Below are positions 21,658-31,912 of a stretch of DNA of 64,000 bases, in pieces (within the stretch, counting starts at the first letter, position 1; every line of letters starts with the position of its first letter). Location of the stretch: assembly GCA_030411725.1 (NCBI GenBank), contig MU839833.1:1364001-1428000 (forward strand). The letters run 5' to 3'. The translations under genes and the position numbers were made by a program. Below the pieces are notes generated by a model. It ran no database searches, was not told the origin of the DNA, and saw only the letters and a list, made by a program, of their open reading frames with translations. This stretch comes from Echria macrotheca. Lineage: Eukaryota > Ascomycota > Sordariomycetes > Sordariales > Schizotheciaceae.

Positions 21658-23335
21658 GCGAGTCCATCCGTCAAGTTTTTTGGGGGTTGAAGTTGTTGCG
21701 CTGTCAAGTATCAGCAGGTTAATGTATCTTAATGAAGGATGGGACTCATTGTAGATGATCCATCGGAAAGCCCTCTATAATGCAACACTTTCAATTCTTG
21801 TATATATCAGCATTTCAGGGCGTCCCACTCGGAGCAAAATGGAGTTTTGACGGTTTCTTGGAAATACCTAATTGTTTGCCATCCAACGATTCCCACGCTT
21901 GCGTTAATTACGAAGTATCTGTGGCTCTCTGGGCAGTTGACAATTGAGATTAAAAGGCCAATGCCAAGCCTCGCTTTTCCTTTCCGCTCACACTTGTGTG
22001 TGGGCCTGATGTTTTTTTAGTGCTGACTGGACTAAACTCGGTTAGGGCGAGAGTGCTGACAGGTCAGGAACCGATGACTGAAAAAATGAGCTTTTTTGCT
22101 TTTGTTTTCTCGGTAGTTTTAGTGACCTCATAACGCGCTCTGGGCTGCAAGCCCGCGGGTGTTGTCAGCAGCCACGGCGGGTTCGCGTCGGGTTTCCCCC
22201 CGACAAGCTTCGGAAACTTGTGGATGGCAGATTGGTTGCATGCGAAAGAGGATGAAGTCGGGAAAATCACAGGAAAGTCTCGGTAGGACGAGTACGAAGG
22301 ACCACAGTGGTTCGGTCTTGCGTCGGTGTCGGTGTCGTTGGTGAAGTGTGGAACTGCGATGTGCGTGTTGTAGCGGAGCGGAAGTTTTAGCGCCGTCAGG
22401 ATTCCGGAAGAGGAAGGCGTGCCTGATGATCATCAAATCCTTTTCGCCCCGCCGCATCCCTTGCTGCTCCTTCCAAACTGGAGCCAACAGTCACCCAACA
22501 ACGAACAAGCAGAAATGGAACCCCAACTTGCTTGTTGCTGCAAACGAGCGACAAAAGAAGCGTGTTCCGCTTTCCTGGATTGAGCATGGATTTCTTACCG
22601 ACAGAGAAGAGACTCGTGTGCACGTGCGAGTTGTGAATGTGAGGGAGTCCAGACGTCATCGCATAACCGAGGTGTAGTTGCATACCTACCTACGTTGCTA
22701 GCCAAGCATAGTTATGCACAGAGTATTGGTGACTACCAATATCATTCCCGTACTCCATTTAATCTTTCCGCTCGACTCAGCAAGGTACAACTCTAGAAAG
22801 TGGTTGTTACAAATAGGGGTCTGTGGGGGTAGGCGGCACCATCCCGGTGTTTATCTTGTTGCCGTTCTTACTCTAGGTTTGCTGTATTTTCCTCAATCTC
22901 CCATCTAATAATCCGCGTGGAACATAAATAGAAGTATCAGCTGAGACATCTTCTGGCAACCCGTTCCGACTTCCGATCTTGATCGCGACCGGTGGGATAC
23001 ACAGCAGATCTTGTATTTCCCCATTCTTGTCCTACCCACGCTTTCAATGCAGGTATCTGTAGTTCACAGTAGTGGATTGTAAGCAAAGTTGTGTGGAACC
23101 CCAATATGCGTCCTACAAACTATCTATTCCCCCAAACGGTCGACACACAGTAGGACCATATCTACCCTATAGGTATTAGCTAGTTCTCGGGCCTTCTCCT
23201 CCTCTTTCACAGGACAAGTATTCTTAGCCTAGCTAATCAAATCTAGACTTGACCTGGGCCCAGATCGTCTCGCGAACAGGATAGTATAGTCATTTTGGTG
23301 TAAGCGCTAGTCAACATCGGCCTCAGGTATCCTCA
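21658..23335. other. Spacer between convergent genes
   Basis: Holds the 3' UTR of the GPI-protein gene and, at its right end, that of the HET gene. Short frames at 22128-22683 on both strands have no motif. TACCTACC-type repeats typical of fungal spacers appear near 22683-22695. Nothing else seen. Confidence 0.45.
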
Positions 23336-25894
23336 TCAAATATTCAGCCTAGACCGGTCGGGAGGAGATCTACGACCTGGCGCTGCCGTCACGTGCCAGA
23401 TTCCTCTCTGCCGCGGTTCCGGCTCGGTTCGTCCAAGCTGCTCTCTCAGGTCATAGATCTGCCTCCTGAGGTTTGCTGTCCTGTCCTCTGCCGCGGCCTC
23501 TTGCCTGGCTATCTTGTCTTCCAGTTCAGCCACCCGTCTGTTCATAGAGGATACCTGTTCTTTTGCCTGCCCAATCGTCATTCTCATGTGGTCTGACATA
23601 TGCTGAATCTCTGACACCTCTAACGCGAGCGTCTCGGCTTTTCGCTTCAGGGAAACGTTCTCGGCCTCCAGTTCGACCGTTCGGGCTTTCAAGGCACTCC
23701 TCTGCTTGTCTGCTTCTCGGAGTTCTTCTCGGAACTGCACCACCTGTTTTTGAAGTGCCCTTTTGTTGGCGTCTTCTTGATCGCCGAGGTCCCTGCTAGC
23801 GAGTGCGGCTCGAGCCTTATCATGGTCCGCTTTGAGTGCGAGATACATCGTCGTCAGAGAAGAATTCTGCTGCTGCGCTTTAGACACCTGGCGCCTCATC
23901 GTATTTAGTTCGGATGTGGCCTCCACTGCCACTTGCTCCATGAAGGAAACCCTTTCCTGCAAAGCCATCTTCTCCTTCTCCAAAATGGCCATCTGGGCCC
24001 CCATCTGGGACAACACGGACGTGGTCCCCTCCGCCAATACTTCCGGCTGCTGGAGAGCCTCGTTTTGCAAAACCACCTTGTCTTTCTCCAGTTGGGTAAC
24101 CTTGCCCTGTAAATCCATCTTCTCCTTTTCCAAGATGGCCACCCGTTCTTCAACATCTTGCATTTCAACATCTTCTTTTTTCTCTGATGCTTGGGCCTCC
24201 ACCAGTAGCTGGTTGTTTCTCTGAAGGTCGGCTATGGCCTTCCGAAGTTCCGCGTTCTCTTCTTGGAGTTTTTCCAACTTGGACCCGAGTCTCATCTGCA
24301 TGAGTGACAGTTCCATAGCCACATTCACCTCCATCTCAGCAGGGCCTTCGTGGACGGCAAAGTCCACAAGGAACAGTCGCGCCGTTTCGTCCTCGAGCTC
24401 GACAGTCAGTCGTATGTGTCCTTGGATGCTGTTGACCGTCTGCCACCCGAGTGCTTCCTTTCTGAGATAGCTAAAATTGCGTGAGAGATCGGTCAATCCC
24501 GTAAGTCTGTCGGCTACCATTACGTGACTCTGTGTATGTGTCTTTCCGTCCTCGTCTTTCCACTCCAGCACCACGACAACGTCTCCAAGCACCCCGTTCG
24601 CAGCGAACCGAAGCAAGATCATGCTATCTGCACTCGTGCCTGGTGAGGGTACCTGGATAGTGGGACTCTTGCCATCCCAGCATACCCTCGGGTGCACCTC
24701 GATCAGCTCGAGGCCGGCGGCAAAGGAGTTGATGTAGAACTGGTGAACCGAATCTGTCTCTGGGCTCGCTGACTGGATACAGGCCGTGCTGATCCGCACT
24801 GTAGAGCAGTCCGGGAGTCCGTCATGCGCTGGAATCTCTCTGGGGTGCTCGCCATGGGGTCGGATGTACCAATTCTGCTGTTCATGCCGCAGTGGAATAC
24901 CAATCGGCTTCTGCTTGTCACGCCCCAATCCACACCTCAACATGCCGAACGTCGCACCGTCCAACTCCGTGAGAGGCACAGTCGCCTGGATGAAGCCCGG
25001 AGAGAACAAGAGACGTTCCGAGAAATTGGCGCGCGGAAAAGCAACTATGCCCCCGCAGCCGGCGAAGTCAGAGGGCGACTGAGCCAGCGCGCCGGCCGAC
25101 AACCCGGTCGCAGTCTCAGCGGAAGCTCGGGAGATACCATTACTGCCAAAGCCCCAGGCCAAGATGGAATCGTCCTCGATTTCCTCCATGATCTTGCGCT
25201 GGAGACGGTCAAAGGCCTTGGTCAGTCGCTCCCCATAGTTCATAGCCATGGAAATGCCAAAGATTCCAATAAGACAGTAGGCGAGGTCTTCCTCCCTCTT
25301 TGTCACTCTGGTGGACGCCCACGACATGCGTTGCGCGACACTGGCGTCTTTGAGTTGCTTGTATTTTGCGAGGAAGGGAAGCGGAATGCCGGTGAGTGTC
25401 GAGACGGGCTTCGCGACCGTCCTCCGGTCTCCGAGCAGGTTCCATGACTGGTCGTAGAACCTGAGCTCCCTGGGCGCTAATAGCTCCTGCAGCGTCCACC
25501 CTCTTCGAAACCAGCTCGTGGGAGGAAGGTTGACGGAAGAGGTGTTGCGAAAGCCGTCACCAGTCGAAAACTCGGCGAGATAGACGTAGCACACGCGGGC
25601 CTCCTCGTACCAGCGGAACATGGAATTGATGGCCTCATTCAGCTCGACCGAATTGGTCTTGTCAATGCAGCACGTGTCGATCCAGATATAGACCAGACCG
25701 TCTTTCAAAGCTTGGGCCGCACAGCCGTCGAATTTCGCTTTGGACCCCGCCTTATCCCAGCGGCCGTCGCGGGCATCGTCGAACGACAGCTCGTCCTCAT
25801 CGCGGCCCCACGTGTGCGACAGAACCGCATAGGGCGGGGCCGGCTTGCCAAAGAAGGGCTCCAGCTCTCTGGTCTTGATGTTGAGGAGACGCAT
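23336..25894 (-). CDS. HET-domain protein with long C-terminal coiled coil
   Basis: Uninterrupted minus-strand frame; the ATG at 25894 gives the standard HET start MRLLNIKTREL and 852 residues, whereas an in-frame ATG at 26020 would add a 42-residue untypical leader. The HET domain is intact: motif 1 YAVLSHTWG (22-30), motif 2 YIWIDTCCIDK (69-79) and motif 3 WFRRGWTLQELLAP (128-141). A DUF8212-type region follows (AYCLIGIFGISMAMNYGE, about 220-240, then AFDRLQRKIMEE). A mixed region runs to about 520. From there to about 830 the protein is nearly all heptad-rich helix, with the near-duplicated AILEKEKM segments. HET domains trigger incompatibility cell death when their sensor part is engaged. 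The usual C-terminal WD40 or ankyrin sensor of HET-E/HET-D types is absent, and the coiled coil takes its place. Confidence 0.9.
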   Translation of the reverse strand: MRLLNIKTRELEPFFGKPAPPYAVLSHTWGRDEDELSFDDARDGRWDKAGSKAKFDGCAAQALKDGLVYIWIDTCCIDKTNSVELNEAINSMFRWYEEARVCYVYLAEFSTGDGFRNTSSVNLPPTSWFRRGWTLQELLAPRELRFYDQSWNLLGDRRTVAKPVSTLTGIPLPFLAKYKQLKDASVAQRMSWASTRVTKREEDLAYCLIGIFGISMAMNYGERLTKAFDRLQRKIMEEIEDDSILAWGFGSNGISRASAETATGLSAGALAQSPSDFAGCGGIVAFPRANFSERLLFSPGFIQATVPLTELDGATFGMLRCGLGRDKQKPIGIPLRHEQQNWYIRPHGEHPREIPAHDGLPDCSTVRISTACIQSASPETDSVHQFYINSFAAGLELIEVHPRVCWDGKSPTIQVPSPGTSADSMILLRFAANGVLGDVVVVLEWKDEDGKTHTQSHVMVADRLTGLTDLSRNFSYLRKEALGWQTVNSIQGHIRLTVELEDETARLFLVDFAVHEGPAEMEVNVAMELSLMQMRLGSKLEKLQEENAELRKAIADLQRNNQLLVEAQASEKKEDVEMQDVEERVAILEKEKMDLQGKVTQLEKDKVVLQNEALQQPEVLAEGTTSVLSQMGAQMAILEKEKMALQERVSFMEQVAVEATSELNTMRRQVSKAQQQNSSLTTMYLALKADHDKARAALASRDLGDQEDANKRALQKQVVQFREELREADKQRSALKARTVELEAENVSLKRKAETLALEVSEIQHMSDHMRMTIGQAKEQVSSMNRRVAELEDKIARQEAAAEDRTANLRRQIYDLREQLGRTEPEPRQRGIWHVTAAPGRRSPPDRSRLNI

Positions 25895-26918
25895 TGTGGG
25901 AAGGACTGGTGAGAGAAGTGGCAGCAGCCCGGGGAAATTGGGAAATTGAGGTTGCCCGTGATGGCCTATTTTCAGGCAGCCACGGCCTGCATTGCTGGCC
26001 AACCACGGCGAATATGTCATGTGACTGGACCTTCTACACTTAGTCTGCAGAGGGAAAAATAGGCAGCCTGCCTACTAACTAGTCCCTGCCTACCTTACCT
26101 AGCGCCATACTAATTGCCAGCCTTTAGATGTATCTCGCGGTAACTCTATCTAGTCATCTGACCGTTCCTTACTATTTCAGAGGCCGTTGTTCTTTACCGT
26201 ACCTGAGAATCCAGTCACATGTTAAGTCCCCTAACGACACATAAACACCCGCCCTAAGTTGAATGGAGTAGTGTTGTTACCAGTTTCCTTCGGGTGGCGT
26301 AATGGAAGACGGCGGAACTGTTAGGGTCGCTGTTAGCTGGGAACGGCCAGAGCCATTTTGTGTGGCCCTGTTTTTTTTTTTTTTTTTTTTTTTGGCAACC
26401 GCTTGGTAGGTAACGTAGTCCAAGGCAGGCACGTGCTGCGAAAATGACTGAACGCTCCCATTGTATCAACAGCGGAAGAAAGCAAGCAAGCGGAGCAAGG
26501 CAAGAGGAGCCGGGTCGGATCTCATATTTAGAGCGCGATCGGTAAAGTTGCTGCAGGCCTACTGGTAGAATTTCGCAAGATAGGTAGGCTCTAGGGGCAC
26601 ACTCGCTGGTTGATCAAGGGAGACAGCAGTCAGCAGCAGGGTCGGGGTGAGCACAAGACTGTACATTGACCATTGACTCAATCTTGCAGGAGCAAGCACT
26701 AAAAACCGCGGCTAGTCAACCGTGACCATTTTCAGCAGCAAGAATCGTTGGCTGGCTATCTATCACGTTTTGTTGGGAAGCTTGCAGCAACTTTCTCACA
26801 GGTATTTAAACGTGCCCGTCCAGGTGAAAAATAAAGCGAGCGAACAAACGCAACTCGACGACATAAACCCAGCATCAGTCAAAGATCAGCACAATTCTCC
26901 TCATTCCAGCCCAACACC
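25895..26918. other. Divergent promoter region, no gene
   Basis: Lies between the HET gene (-) and the small RING-like gene (+), so it should hold both promoters. It contains TACC/GGTA-type short repeats and a 23-base T run. A TATA-like TATTTAAAC sits at about 26801, some 115 bp before the RING-like start. Confidence 0.45.
26371..26393. repeat. Homopolymer run of 23 T
   Basis: An uninterrupted run of 23 thymines on the plus strand. Long T/A tracts are common in fungal promoters; in an assembled sequence the exact length is uncertain. Confidence 0.9.
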
Positions 26919-27290
26919 ATGGAAAACCAACAGCCGCTAGATAATAGCATCCTCAGATACACCCGAGCCTGTATCGAGGTTACACGAGACGGCCCAGAAA
27001 CAAGAAGTCCTCGGATGCCCGACTCCAAGGGTTTCCCATGCACGGTATGCCAGGCTGTGAAGCCGAAATACGTCTACGTATCGCGCCGCACGGTTTTCAA
27101 GTACGATGCTACCATGGTACTGGGTCTGGCCTGCGGGCATATAGTTTGCATCGAGTGTATAAAAAACACTCGGGTTTCGGATTGGGCCCCAGGCCTCCCT
27201 GAATGCTACGCCGTAGAGGACTGGGTGTGCCCAGTAAAACTGTGCGGTCAGAAACTAGGGTTCACCATTACCATTCCGGCCGAGGTCTGA
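26919..27290 (+). CDS. Small RING-like cysteine-rich protein
   Basis: Intronless, 123 residues, with a strong start context (caacaccATGG). The centre carries a RING-like spacing: Cys41-x2-Cys44, Cys72-x-His74-x2-Cys77-x2-Cys80, and Cys104-x4-Cys109. The key parts are FPCTVCQ, LACGHIVCIECI and WVCPVKLC. The CGHIVC core is typical of RING and RING-like fingers, but the last pair is C-x4-C rather than C-x2-C. It may therefore be a variant zinc finger. No other domain, signal or helix is seen. A ubiquitin-ligase role is inference. A Ty1/copia integrase fragment starts about 30 bp downstream, so the gene may lie in repeat-disturbed DNA or be a relic itself. Confidence 0.55.
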   Translation: MENQQPLDNSILRYTRACIEVTRDGPETRSPRMPDSKGFPCTVCQAVKPKYVYVSRRTVFKYDATMVLGLACGHIVCIECIKNTRVSDWAPGLPECYAVEDWVCPVKLCGQKLGFTITIPAEV

Positions 27291-27322
27291 ACCGAGAGCA
27301 CCCCGGACGAGTCCGGCGTTGA

Positions 27323-27538
27323 TTCACGCCGACCTTCTATCAAGACGGACCCCCAGGGAGCTTGCCGGCTGGAAGACCCTTTCACAAGTTGGATCCGAAG
27401 GCCTGGATAGGCTATCTTGTTGGATACGAATCCTCCGGCATCTACCGCATCTGGAATCCAGTCACAAACACAATCATGAGGACCCGAGATGCAGTCTTTG
27501 ACGAGAAAACTGTGGTCCCCAACACATTCGAAAACTGA
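27323..27538 (+). mobile_element. Ty1/copia retrotransposon integrase relic
   Basis: Read from 27374, the plus strand encodes KLDPKAWIGYLVGY, then IYRIWNPVTN and RTRDAVFDEKTVV, ending in a stop at 27536-27538. This is the conserved segment just after the integrase core of fungal copia polyproteins. The frame is open back to 27323 but the upstream part is less clear. No reverse transcriptase, RNase H, gag or LTR is found next to it, so it is a decayed fragment rather than an active element. Confidence 0.8.
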
Positions 27539-29027
27539 AGACAGAACCGATGAACCAACGCTAGCGAAACGTATCGTAGGCCACGTCGGAGATGTCGATG
27601 TATCAGCGTGAAGGGTGGACTTGAGCGTTGCTGGGTGGACAGAAGACACCTGGAGACACAGCAACAACGTGCGACAACTTGAGAGATCGAAGGGCAGATA
27701 AATGGGTAGACACAGCAAAACAAAGCATCTTTGATTCAGTATTGCTTTTCATTCCACGGCTTCAAACAGGTAGATACAGACATGTATGCTTATCAGCTCC
27801 GTTCTCGTCTTCTGTCAATAAATCGAATAGAACCGGCCATAATGGACATGTGCGCTCGCTGTGATGACTCTGTAACGGCACAGCCACAAAATCCGCCTAC
27901 ATATCCTCTTGCTACCGGTGTCGATGTGGAACGCGCGCTCGGGCTTCCCCGGTTTTGACTTCCCCGGATATTTGACCACCACACATGTTTGAGAGCCCCG
28001 CCCTCGGCATCCACGCGCCAACTGGAAATCAGCCGGGCCGGGCGGTGGTGTCTCGGATAGAATCTGTGCTCGACTATTCTAAGAAACTGATCGTCGACAT
28101 TGTCGATCTGTTTTCTCTTGCTCTAGCACACCAAACCGTTGTCACTACTGTATAAAGTAAAAAGAGAAGAAAAAATCCAACGGCCACCCAGTTGTCAAAC
28201 CGCAAGTCAGCAGGTCACGAGAAGCGAAATGGAAAATGGTCGATGGAGAAGACCCTGCAGGCTGCCAAGGCCCCGCAATGCAAGTCACTGCAGCAGCCGA
28301 AGCCCAACCGACGGCAACCGTTATTCCCCGCCAGGGGCAAAACTAAGAAAAAACAGGGATACGGCCGGACAGGGACCTGGATGCTGGTTGCTGAGTGGTG
28401 CGAACCGGTTTCCCACCCACCCCCCTGGCTTTCGATTGGAGAAGCGAACCCTGAATGTTCCATTTGCGACACTTTATCCATTTGAACCTCGGGACAGGTG
28501 ATAGGCCCGCTGGCATTGCCCGCAGTGGGTTGTCATGTCCGATAATATATACGAGGGGAAAATGTAGGGAGCGAGAGAGAAAAAAGGGTTCGCCCCGCGT
28601 CCGGTCGCGTGTCGAATGGGAACGACGGGGTATCGAGCGTTTCGTCGCAGATGGAGTCCCCTGTTTTTGCTAGTCCGCCCCTCTTCATCCGATGTTACTC
28701 GTTTCTCTTTTCGACCCGGGTTTTTCTCTCTCTCTCCTTCCTCTCGTTCCGTTTCAGTTTTTCGACTACTTGTTGTTGAGACTGTGATATCCCATCACAT
28801 CACGCTTGCGACTGATGTGATTTTTGTTTCCTGCCTTTTTTGCTTTTACCATCTTTAGGACCTACACCATAATGCTAGTCGAACGATAATTCGTCACACC
28901 CACCCTCGCCAGACATATACACCACCCGTATCCACCACGCATCCACGCAAATGCATCACCCACTCGAACAGCCGTGAACCACCACCACCACGACTCTTTT
29001 TTGGATAGGACAGGACGAAAAGAAAAC
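27539..29027. other. Intergenic, leader of the next gene
   Basis: No gene recognised. Frames near 27628-28014 and 28139-28501 are short and motif-free. The right part (28700-28790) is rich in T and C (CTCTCTCTCCTTCC) and, with the stretch to 29027, is the likely promoter and 5' UTR of the membrane-protein gene. Confidence 0.45.
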
Positions 29028-30417
29028 ATGGCCGACCCAGCACCAACACCCCCCCGGCCCGCGGCGGCCCCCCGCTCCCTCACGAACAGCAGACCCCCCC
29101 TGCCGCGCCGCCAGTCCCGCTTCACGGAGGAGATGACCGACGACTTCACGCCCTCCCCGTCCATCTACGAGCATGACTCCCCATCACGCGACCCAAGCTT
29201 CATCTCATCTTCTCGGGGACGCATATCGTTATCGGCATCCGCAGCAGGACGAGATATACGCAGCGGAAGGGGGTATACACCCAGCACACGCACCGCCGCT
29301 ACCGTGGTTACGATACGCGGAGGTGACGATGAGCACCCGCGAGGAAGCGTGGCGAGTTTACCGGGTGCAGTCCGGGCGAGAGGGAGGGGCGGTAGTTTGA
29401 GGGAGAGGGAGTACAGACCGCTCGAGCTCATCTTCCGGGGCATGAACGGCTGCACGCACGGCGCGGCCTGTGTGATTCTCATCGCCATCATGATTGAGTT
29501 CCTCAGTCAGTGGGAGGGGTATTGGCTGGGGCAGATCAGGTTTGTTTTTTCTCCTCTCATGTGATCCGCACGTGATGCAGTCACGGCATATGTGCTGACT
29601 GTAAATACAAAAGCGCCCAAGCAATAGCCCTGCTCGTCTTTCTAGGCCTCGACACCCTCCTCGACATCATCTCGCTCGTGTATCTCTACAAGCCCTGGCC
29701 CGCCTGGGCTTTGGTCCTCCGGCTGGCCGACGCAATTGTGTACATCTCCATGTTCATGGCATATATCGCGCACGGCCGTGTGTTTCCGGCGGGGTTTACG
29801 TTCTGGGGTATGGCGCCGGGCTGGGCCGGGCCGGTGGTTTATGTGTTTTTGTGGTTGCTCGGGTATGTTTTTTTGATCCCTCTGTTGAAGATCTGGGCTG
29901 ACCCGGAAAAAAAAGGGTGTGGAACTTGACGCATATTGCACTTCGTCGACACCGGCTTGGGAAAGCACTCCGGGGGGTGATGTCGAGATGCGAGTCTGAG
30001 GGGAGGAGGAGGAATGGGGGAAGGCATGAGAGGATGACGCCACGCTGGAGACGATGGATTCGCGTCGGCGAGTTTGATGCTCACTCGAATACGCATACGC
30101 AGCGGCAACATGATATCGAGATCAACGCGCAGAGGGTACCGAGCGAGACGAACTTCGAGGTTGGCGAGATGCAGCGGACGGTTGCGGCGCCCCGTCCCAT
30201 AGTAACGCGGGAGACGGAGAAGGAAAAGGAAACGCAGGTGGATGGTGGGAGTGGTGGGAGTATGAGAAGGGAAGTCTCGGCCGGTGGTGCGACGGATTCT
30301 ACATACAGCCCCAGCGGCGGTGGGACGAGCTTTCAAAGGAAGGATGACCAGGATGTGGAAGAGAAAGAGGTTATGGTTGGGGGCTTGTCGCCGCCGCCGC
30401 CGAGGACCAAGATGTGA
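29028..30417 (+). CDS. Four-helix membrane protein, function unknown
   Basis: Three exons, 29028-29539, 29614-29862 and 29916-30417, with introns of 74 and 53 bp, both phase 2 and both with GCTGAC branch sites; 420 residues. Residues 1-130 are disordered, rich in Pro, Ser and Arg. Helix 1 (GAACVILIAIMIEFL) ends exon 1. Exon 2 supplies helix 2 (AQAIALLVFLGLDTLLDII), helix 3 (ADAIVYISMFMAYIA) and helix 4 (GPVVYVFLWLLGV), the last crossing the second splice. The C-terminal 150 residues are hydrophilic with acidic and Ser/Gly-rich patches. Both tails probably face the cytosol. No transporter or enzyme motif is seen and I do not recognise the family. The splices are well supported because they join hydrophobic helices in frame. 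Confidence 0.72.
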
Positions 30418-31912
30418 GCCCGTTTTTCGTCGTCGGTTGGGTGGTTTACAGGCTGTTCATTTGTGTGGGGCTAGGAAATGGGAATGGTGTATGAAATGGG
30501 GGAGAGAGGTATGACTTGTATGATGAAAAGGGGGGCAAAATGGGTGGGCAGCGTTGATGCTGTTTTTCTTGGAAACGGCGTGCATCTAGTAATGATACCC
30601 ATGATTTCTGGTCCAAAATCTGGTTTGTTTGATGCGACTGGGGGTATCCGGGGGTTCTTGGGGTGAAAGTTTACCTCAAAGGTTGTTAAGGGGGGTGCAC
30701 GTTACGACTACCAAGAAAGATAGGTACCTACCCGACTTTCTTCTTGGACTTTTCGAGTGCGATAAAAAATATCGTCGTCTCCTTTCCATCTGCCGTAAGC
30801 AAGAAGCAAGGAGCCGGCATACAGCCAGCTAGCGGCATACAAGTCAACCTCCCGAAATGGGTCGGTCACTAGACTCGAGTGCCTTTCGACCCGAAGCTCA
30901 AGCTGAATGATCAGCTTCATCATGAGCCGCTGAACAAGTCATCTCTGGATCATCTAGAGGTTACGAGTGAGATCATCATCTCCCCAGTATCTCGCAGTAA
31001 GATTCTACCTCTTTGGCCCAGCTGGAGTCTACTACTAATTCCCTAGGTAGGTAGTCTGTATCTCCTCTTCCCTTACTACTGCCGGTAACCTCGAACCGGG
31101 CTCGAGTCAAGCTAACAAATCAGCACGACCTGCCTCCGGTACGGAATATGCATGGTGCGCCCAAACTCTATTCTGATGACATCCCACAGCCAGCATGCAG
31201 TGCACCCACCCCCAACTGCATATCCCCCGTGGCTACAGTAGGTAAGGTAGTCTGTCTACGCCGCATGTTTGCCCACGGTTAACCAACAACGTCCCCTCGG
31301 GCGCTTCCCATCCTCCCCACAATGTGACAATCCCGCCGCCACTACGCAGCCACGCCGCAATCGTTTTTTTCTCGCTACCGCCAGACAACCCAGCTGTGCC
31401 GCTCGGGATGGAATGCCGCCGCTGCAGGTATACCGCTGCTCCCCGGGATTCTATCCCATGGTTCTCCATCGTTCAAAAAGGGAGGTGGAAACGGACAGGA
31501 ACCAAAGCACCCAGTTATTTTCGGGGGTGACACACGGATACCGTTCTGTAGTGTAGGGGGTAGTGTAGTAACCGGGTTTTATGGCCGTCCTGTCATTGGT
31601 CAGGCAATAACTCTTTTTTAGAACCATGCATAATTCGGCAGAGTACCAATGTAGGTATGTACTACCGCCCCCTCCCCCCAAGAAAGAAACGTTATGCCGC
31701 CAGGATGTCTGGTGGGACACCTAGATATAGGTGACATTGTGTGGAAACCGCACCCAAAATCAGACTGCTTTCGTCTCTACCTCGCCGGTATCTCCAATCC
31801 CCCTACCTACGTAACTCCACTTCCACCTCGTCCTTTCATCGCGCCAACACTCATGCCCATCCATGCCCGTCTGATACATACCTTATAATAAAGGGAAAGT
31901 TTTTATGAAAAC
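30418..31912. other. Intergenic, no gene supported
   Basis: Spacer between two plus-strand genes. TACC/TAGG short repeats occur near 31040-31055. Frames of up to 95 codons between 31233 and 31720 have no motif. A TATA-like TTATAATAAAG lies about 30 bp before the ankyrin gene start. Confidence 0.45.
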
